NCBI GenBank assembly: GCA_039720395.1
Contig: CM077828.1
Span: 24,842,717-24,906,716, forward strand
Direction: 5' to 3'
Length of the DNA stretch: 64,000 nucleotides
Source: Liquidambar formosana
Taxonomy: Eukaryota > Streptophyta > Magnoliopsida > Saxifragales > Altingiaceae
The notes under the pieces are model-generated. The model was not told the origin of the DNA, did no database searches, and was given only the letters and a program-made list of their open reading frames with translations. This document shows positions 58,944 to 64,000 of this stretch, one piece after another. The position numbers and the translations under genes are program-made. The number at the start of each line of letters is the position of its first letter. Positions within the stretch are counted from its first letter, which is position 1.

Positions 58944-59966
58944 CTTGATGATGATAGGGATTTGTCGCTTCTACTTCCCCGCTTGCCACCTGCTGGAGTC
59001 GTTCTCTGAGTCCTTGGTGACTGTGGGAAGTAATTTTGCTGCCAGTCGAAGATGGCAGAGAATGACGCCTGGTAAGATTGTTTTTGTCAGCCCCATCTTG
59101 ACCAAACCTCGGTGAGCCTTGACCTCTTAGCTTTGCCTTTGCAGATTCAGTTGCTGCCATATAGCTTGGCAATGTTGGACTGACTGTAAACCATTCTCTC
59201 CTCCTTCTTGCTTTGCTGGAGTGGAAGCTTTCTTGCTGGATTTCAGTTTATCATTGCTATTTGAATCTTATTTAGACCTCAACTCCCCGTTTGTCACAGG
59301 AATATTCTCATCCTTCACACTGCTCTCTAAAGGCTTTACATCAACTGCAGCTTGATCACCATGCAATAAATCAATTGCCTCATCCACTGTTAATGGTTCT
59401 GGAGTTGTTTCTACACGAGGAAGTTCGGGCATTGTCACAGTAGTCTCTTTCTTCATCTTCTCAGCCGAATCAGTCATGCTCCTTTCCAAAACATCATGAC
59501 CTGAAGTGCTCAATATCTTTTCAGGACTCTGCTTTGGCTTCTCAGTTTCCACCTCTGGCTGGACAGACTGCCAATCATGGGATTATGAACCTTTCTCAAG
59601 TTACGTTTAACCTTTTCAAGCTCAATTTGTGGATTTTCCTGCACTGGTTCTACTGGATGGCTTGAAACTTTCCTGAAGTTGCGTTTGGGTTTCTCAAATT
59701 CAGAGGCTGATTGCACCGAGAAATTGTCAACATTCGCAGCAGGGACCCTGCGGATGCTGCGCCTTGCCTTGCCTGTTTCAGTTTCTACAATTTGAGAGCT
59801 ACCCAGTTTTTTCTGGGTTTTAGAGTTGGGAGCCTTCCTTTGATTGAGGAACTGGTTTCCAAAAGCCGGATGTCGACCAGTATTCTAGCCTGTTCAAGAC
59901 TGCATTTGGTTCCCCAGAATCATACTGGAGGCGCAGAGGCATCACTGTGGGTGATGAAGCAAGAAG
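58944..59966 (-). pseudogene. Duplicated, disrupted last exon of the IQD gene
   Basis: Homologous to 195-1216, the 3' exon of the IQD gene, with the last ~19 bp and stop codon replaced. Changes against the source include: AAATAA in place of AAAGAA near 59271, a premature stop after ELRSK; a 1-nt deletion near 59181; a 2-nt insertion near 59025; a 1-nt loss near 59567; and a 1-nt insertion near 59836. IQ67 exons are absent. On the minus strand it still encodes pieces such as [20 protein letters not shown]. It cannot produce a functional IQD protein. Confidence 0.92.
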
Positions 59967-60065
59967 CTAAAACAACAAACCAAATAGTCACATGCCCAGT
60001 TTGAAAGTATACAGAAAGAAGATGAAAAGGAAAGATATCAAATGATAACTTAAAATTGAAATCTG

Positions 60066-60072
60066 TGCGTAT
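60066..60072. other. Junction joining IQD intron 4 to epimerase exon 3
   Basis: Left of this point the sequence follows 1-1318 (ending atctgtgc). Right of it, from tataat at 60070, it follows 29707 onward. At most one or two bases of overlap or filler separate the two blocks, fitting an end-joining deletion. Confidence 0.85.
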
Positions 60073-61032
60073 AATGGGTGCCATCTAATGTGAAATGAGC
60101 CCCTCCAATTCTGTTAGCAACACGTCCCACAATGGCGCCAAAGTATGTTGAATCATTCTGCAACAAGGCAATTATTGCTTCATAAGAATTAGGAAGAAAT
60201 TAGACAATGATCTGGTTAAGTGAAAGCTCCAATTGTTTGAAGTTGGGTTAAAACCTGCCCCAACTCCATTGGCATATGGAGCCATTCGGCCCAAAAGTAA
60301 TCCTAATTTTTTTAATTAAGGAGCCATACATATAAAGCCATTCTGCCTAAATTAAGTCGCCAAATTTCAATGTCTATCTGCCTTGACAGAGGGGAAGGGG
60401 GGATCTAGGTATTGAGAAAATACTTTCTTGATCACACCCAATGACAATTAAGAAGGAAAGAGTAACAAAGTAAAGATGCAAATCACAACACAGATGGTTT
60501 ACGTGGTTCTCTCAAGTAGTTAAGATACGTCTATGACTCAAATTATGTATGCTTTGAGGTAGAAAAAGAGATCAAATACAGTAAAAGGCCGGGTGGCTAG
60601 GAAATACAGTAAAAGGCCGGGTGGCTAGCCTTCTATATATTCCCCCTCAGGACCATGTGAACCTCAAATCCTCGCGAGCCAAATTGCTAATCAGTATCAT
60701 CAGACTAAAAAAAAAATTAAAAAAAGGGTTAGAGAGAAGGAAGCAAGTCTCTCCGTATACTCCTTAATTGATTCAAACCCAAGAACAACATCATCTAATC
60801 ATATTGATTAGCAATTTGGCTATCGTAGAAATTAAATATATTCAAAAGGAGGAGACAAACCATATCTATCTGGGAGAACAACAGAGACAACAGTTGCACC
60901 CCAATTAGTGAGATTCGCAGATAAATCTCCCCTCTTCAGTTCGTACACCTTAACTTCTTTCTTTGCTTCAGAGACAATAGCAAAGGAAACGGCCAGCAAA
61001 TGAAAGCAACATGACAGATATATCTTGGCCAT
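60070..61032 (-). pseudogene. Duplicated 5' half of the aldose 1-epimerase gene, broken
   Basis: Exon 1 is present (61032-60861) and encodes MAKIYLSCCFHLLAVSFAIV...[18 protein letters not shown] with several substitutions. Exon 2 (60754-60799) has lost its last bases and splice acceptor, and its donor GT has become GA. Exon 3 is cut at the junction near 60070 within the DGTNYK codons, and exons 4-5 are missing. The catalytic His and Glu are therefore gone. The promoter TATA-like element remains. A 28-bp tandem duplication (60574-60629) is specific to this copy. Confidence 0.9.
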
Positions 61033-61788
61033 TGTACGTAGTATTATCAAAATTACATGTCACAAGAAATGGGCTTGGCTGAGGATATAAATATAGAATG
61101 AAAGATAGAGGGGGAGTGAGAAATGGGATTCTGGTAAATCAGATAACTACCCAGATAAGGATATCAAAGAGAGTTGTAGAAAAACTGTGACTCTTCAATT
61201 ATGGTATGATACTCTGATGGTATGATGGTGGTGGGCAGTTGTTTTTTTTTTTATCAGGTGAACGCATGAGGCGTGAAGATTGATGAGTATCCAATTATCC
61301 TCATGTAATTTATGTGGGTGGGGTCCAACTCAGAAGTTTCTTGTGAATAGGCTTCAACCCAATTGGCTGATTTGAACCTCTTAATCAATGGGTAACCCAT
61401 GAGTAGTTGGTTCCAAGAGGTTAGTTTATAGTCATATTTATCCTACATGGAGTGGGTAATAACCTTATGTGTGTGTTCGGAGATTAAAATTAAAATTTAG
61501 AAATAGATAGTGATTCTTAAATTTTTCTCAAACTTTTTTCTGTGTGGCTATTGATGGGTCATGCATATCTATAGATTCTATACTATGGTACAAAAGAGGT
61601 TGAGTTTGAGTGTTGGATTGTTTGAGCTCGATTCACTCACAAGCTTAATTATCTAAGTTTAAACCAAGTTAGTTATGAATCGAGCTGAACTGGGCTTGGT
61701 GTTGGTGTTGCTTGAGCTTGGCTTGTTTAATGATTGAACGAATTCAAACAAGCAGCTTGTTCAGGGACAGAGGTCCTCGGGGCCAAGG

Positions 61789-61806
61789 CCCCCCCCCCCC
61801 CCCCCA
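61789..61806. repeat. Poly-C tract (about 18 bp)
   Basis: Specific to the duplicate; the source has (TA)n at this place. Confidence 0.85.
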
Positions 61807-61843
61807 AACTTCTTAAATTTGTGTGTGTGTGTGTATATATATC

Positions 61844-62230
61844 AGTCATTCTATTATCAGGTGCAACTGATGCAATTTTACACCAAGTGTATTATAAAAC
61901 TCTATATAGTAATTTGTATTTTGTGAATCCAACCTTTGGATTAGATAGTCTTCTCATATAGGCATTTCATACCAAAAAGCAAATTGATTTGAGATTAATT
62001 GCTATTCGATCCAAAACATGGATTTTCTAATCAATAACAATCGCTCATTTATAGACATTTCAAATAAAGCAACTCTTAATCTTAGATCAACTTTATTTTT
62101 GCCATGCATGACCAACATATGAATTAAATTTAATCCAACGGTTGATTTGGCCAAATATGAGTCGCACGTAAAAGTTTTGGAGTGCATTTGATGCAAAATT
62201 GCATCAGGTGCATCTGATAATAGAAAGACT
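61844..62230. mobile_element. MITE inserted in the duplicate only (387 bp)
   Basis: The left end agtcattctattatcaggtg continues with caactgatgcaatttt; the inverted right end agtctttctattatcagatg continues with cacctgatgcaatttt. The TIRs are about 42 bp. (TA)n lies on both sides, possibly including the target-site duplication. The equivalent position near 31449 in the source has only (TA)n, so this insertion postdates the duplication. No ORF. Confidence 0.85.
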
Positions 62231-62546
62231 ATATATATATTAGTTAATTGATGGTTCTATTGGTTCATGTTGCTAGTTTGTGGTGTGTTCTTTGTGTAAT
62301 TCATGGTTTAGTTGGAGTTTTCCAATTAGATGTTAGGAAGGTTTATTAAGGTCTGCATTTTAAGTGTTTGATTTTATACCTAAGAGACGGATTTGTTGCT
62401 TAGGCTTCTCTCCCACTAGTGACGTCTTAGTGGACCGTGGAGGTACTTAGCTTTGATTGTTAAGGCAGTGGTAATTTTAAACCAACTTCGTAATTGACAC
62501 AAGCCAATATTCTCATTCTAAAATGGTTAATTTTTTTGTTCATACT

Positions 62547-62575
<29 letters not shown>
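62547..62575. repeat. Poly-C tract (29 bp)
   Basis: The source sequence at this position (near 31797) reads actttgcccctcc, so the run is specific to the duplicate. Confidence 0.9.
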
Positions 62576-62577
<2 letters not shown>

Positions 62578-63000
62578 TCAAACTAAAGTTCTAGTTCCAT
62601 CCCTGAGCTTGTTTGTCATCTGTAAATGAAACGGCTTCGTTTTCTAGCTCAAGAAGGAGTTGGACGTTGAACCCGGATCATCCTCTTTTTCAAGTCTAAA
62701 AAACCAATGGTCCACCCCTTGAGTTTAACGAACAAAAAAGTCTGATAAGAAAATATTAAGTAATGAGAAAAAAATGGTTGAGTAATGTGAAGTATAACAG
62801 TCGAATTTTATTTACGTTTTACAAAAACTGTAAATCTACAACAATATTTAAACTATATTAGAACAATAATTACAACTACGCATGTTGACATTGACATTGT
62901 ACAAAACCAGAAGGAAAATTCATATTTAGAATTTCAAAACGAAAAATATGTGATATAGAAGTAATAAGCAAGTGTACGGATGAACGATCATATCCAATGT

Positions 63001-63300
63001 TCATGAGAGAACATTAAATGCCTGAGCCCCACCCGCAACCTTGATGAAGACATCCTCCAATGTGGTGTCAGCCAGACCCCATGCTTGAACTGTAAACCTG
63101 CTCTTTGCATTCTCAACTGCCTGGAAAACATCTGCAATTCTCACCTCATGTTTTGGCAGCTCAAACTTCTGGGTTCCCGATATTTGGTATATCTTGTTAG
63201 CATTTTGGGAGAGACGACGCACCAAGTTCTCCACTTCCTCCTCATTATTCGAAGATGTTGTCATTGTAAAGACATAAGATCCTCCATACCTAGCCTTCAG
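63001..63300 (-). CDS. Last exon of a second ABCA7-like gene (continues past the window)
   Basis: A 300-bp block homologous to exon 18 of the ABCA7-like gene, encoding LKARYGGSYVFTMTTSSNNE through the stop after AQAFNVLS, in one open frame with a usable AG acceptor. By eye it differs from the original at 5 of 300 positions; only one changes an amino acid (VARGAQ to VAGGAQ). Sequence upstream on this strand (63301-64000) follows intron 17 of the original. The expected exon 17 lies beyond 64000, so this is the 3' end of a partial gene here. It may be a functional paralogue or, if truncated outside, a pseudogene. Confidence 0.75.
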   Translation of the reverse strand: MKARYGGSYVFTMTTSSNNEEEVENLVRRLSQNANKIYQISGTQKFELPKHEVRIADVFQAVENAKSRFTVQAWGLADTTLEDVFIKVAGGAQAFNVLS

Positions 63301-64000
63301 CTTTCATTCACAACAGGAAGCAATCGATAAGCATTTAATAAAGAAAATACTCTTGAAAACCTGTTTAGGCATCTCATGCACTACTTGACGGAATAGCCCA
63401 TCAATTGTCAGCACCATGGATACCTGGTGAAGGGTGATTGATACCATAGTGACATTTAGGAAACAGGAAACATGCCATGATATTCAGGGGGAAAAAATCA
63501 GGATGATATCATAAAAGGGTATGGGAAACTAGTGCTAACGATTATATGTGGCTAGAATGACACAAGTACATGACTAATAAATTGCATCAAAAATGATTTT
63601 CAGAAAGGAAAACAGGCTTCGCGGGATAAATATGTGCAAAAGCAATATGTTGAAGTTCAAGAGCTATCCAGTATGATACAGGAACTTTAGGAATAATTTT
63701 GAAGATATTCATGACTTAATGAGTCGTGCATAAAAGAACCGGAAACATGCATCTAAAAAATGAAATTCAAAATTCACTCAGGATTTCTGAAAATTGCGGA
63801 AAACATTGGTGTATTGTGCAATTGAGCCTCGCACAATTCCAAGCAGCTTGCATATTTCCAGTGCATCATATCTATTAAAAGTATCATGCATTCTAAGGTA
63901 CGAAAAAGTGTACCATTACGTCTAACAACAAAATTAAAAAAATAGGAATCTACCCACACGCCTCCACCTCCATGCCAAGAACATCCAATGAGGGAGGGAA
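63301..64000 (-). other. Duplicated ABCA7-like intron 17 sequence, cut by the window end
   Basis: Aligns with 32530-33230, with scattered substitutions and short indels. Divergence is visibly higher than in the adjacent exon. Confidence 0.8.

Overview
The window is nuclear DNA from a flowering plant, most likely a eudicot. The protein families, GT-AG introns, AT-rich spacers, SSR density and abundant MITEs all fit. The species cannot be named from sequence alone. Proteins were identified by recognising conserved residues; exon borders were set by GT/AG sites plus reading phase, without transcript data.

Layout. (1) 176-5212, minus: an IQD-family calmodulin-binding protein in five exons. (2) 5.2-13.9 kb: gene-poor spacer with foldback MITEs and a decayed retroelement RNase H remnant. 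(3) 13987-17057, plus: a six-exon plant-specific Ser/Lys-rich protein. (4) A 100-N gap at 17753-17852, followed by the C-terminal 150 codons of VPS29 (retromer); its first exon(s) must lie in the gap. (5) 22987-24756, plus: an intronless E-class PPR protein. (6) 26279-26974, plus: an intronless RING-H2 protein. (7) 28473-30660, minus: a secreted aldose 1-epimerase-like protein. (8) 32230-41828, minus: an 18-exon ABCA7-like half-size ABC transporter with a 1-nt frameshift in exon 17 and a 177-bp G-rich tract just inside intron 16. (9) A TE-rich spacer at 41.8-48 kb holding a SINE, a Helitron-like element and MITEs. (10) 47999-56673, plus: an apparently intact 16-exon ABCA2-like gene, head-to-head with ABCA7-like. 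(11) 58944-64000: a rearranged second copy of earlier parts of this window.

The most notable structure is region 11. It holds, in the same order and orientation as the originals, the 3' exon of the IQD gene, the 5' half of the epimerase gene and the 3' end of the ABCA7-like gene. The two homology blocks are offset by about 58.7 kb and 30.4 kb, which fits a large tandem duplication followed by a ~28.4-kb internal deletion joining IQD intron 4 to epimerase exon 3. The IQD and epimerase pieces are decaying. The ABCA7 last exon in the copy is nearly unchanged (5 differences in 300 bp, one non-synonymous), so a second ABCA7-like gene probably continues beyond the window.

The set VPS29 - aldose epimerase - ABCA7-like - ABCA2-like recalls, from memory, the Arabidopsis chromosome 3 ABCA cluster (around At3g47730-At3g47810). 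This looks like an old conserved block in which ABCA genes expand repeatedly. A second theme is a family of four long-TIR, Mutator-like MITEs (300-410 bp) scattered through the spacers.
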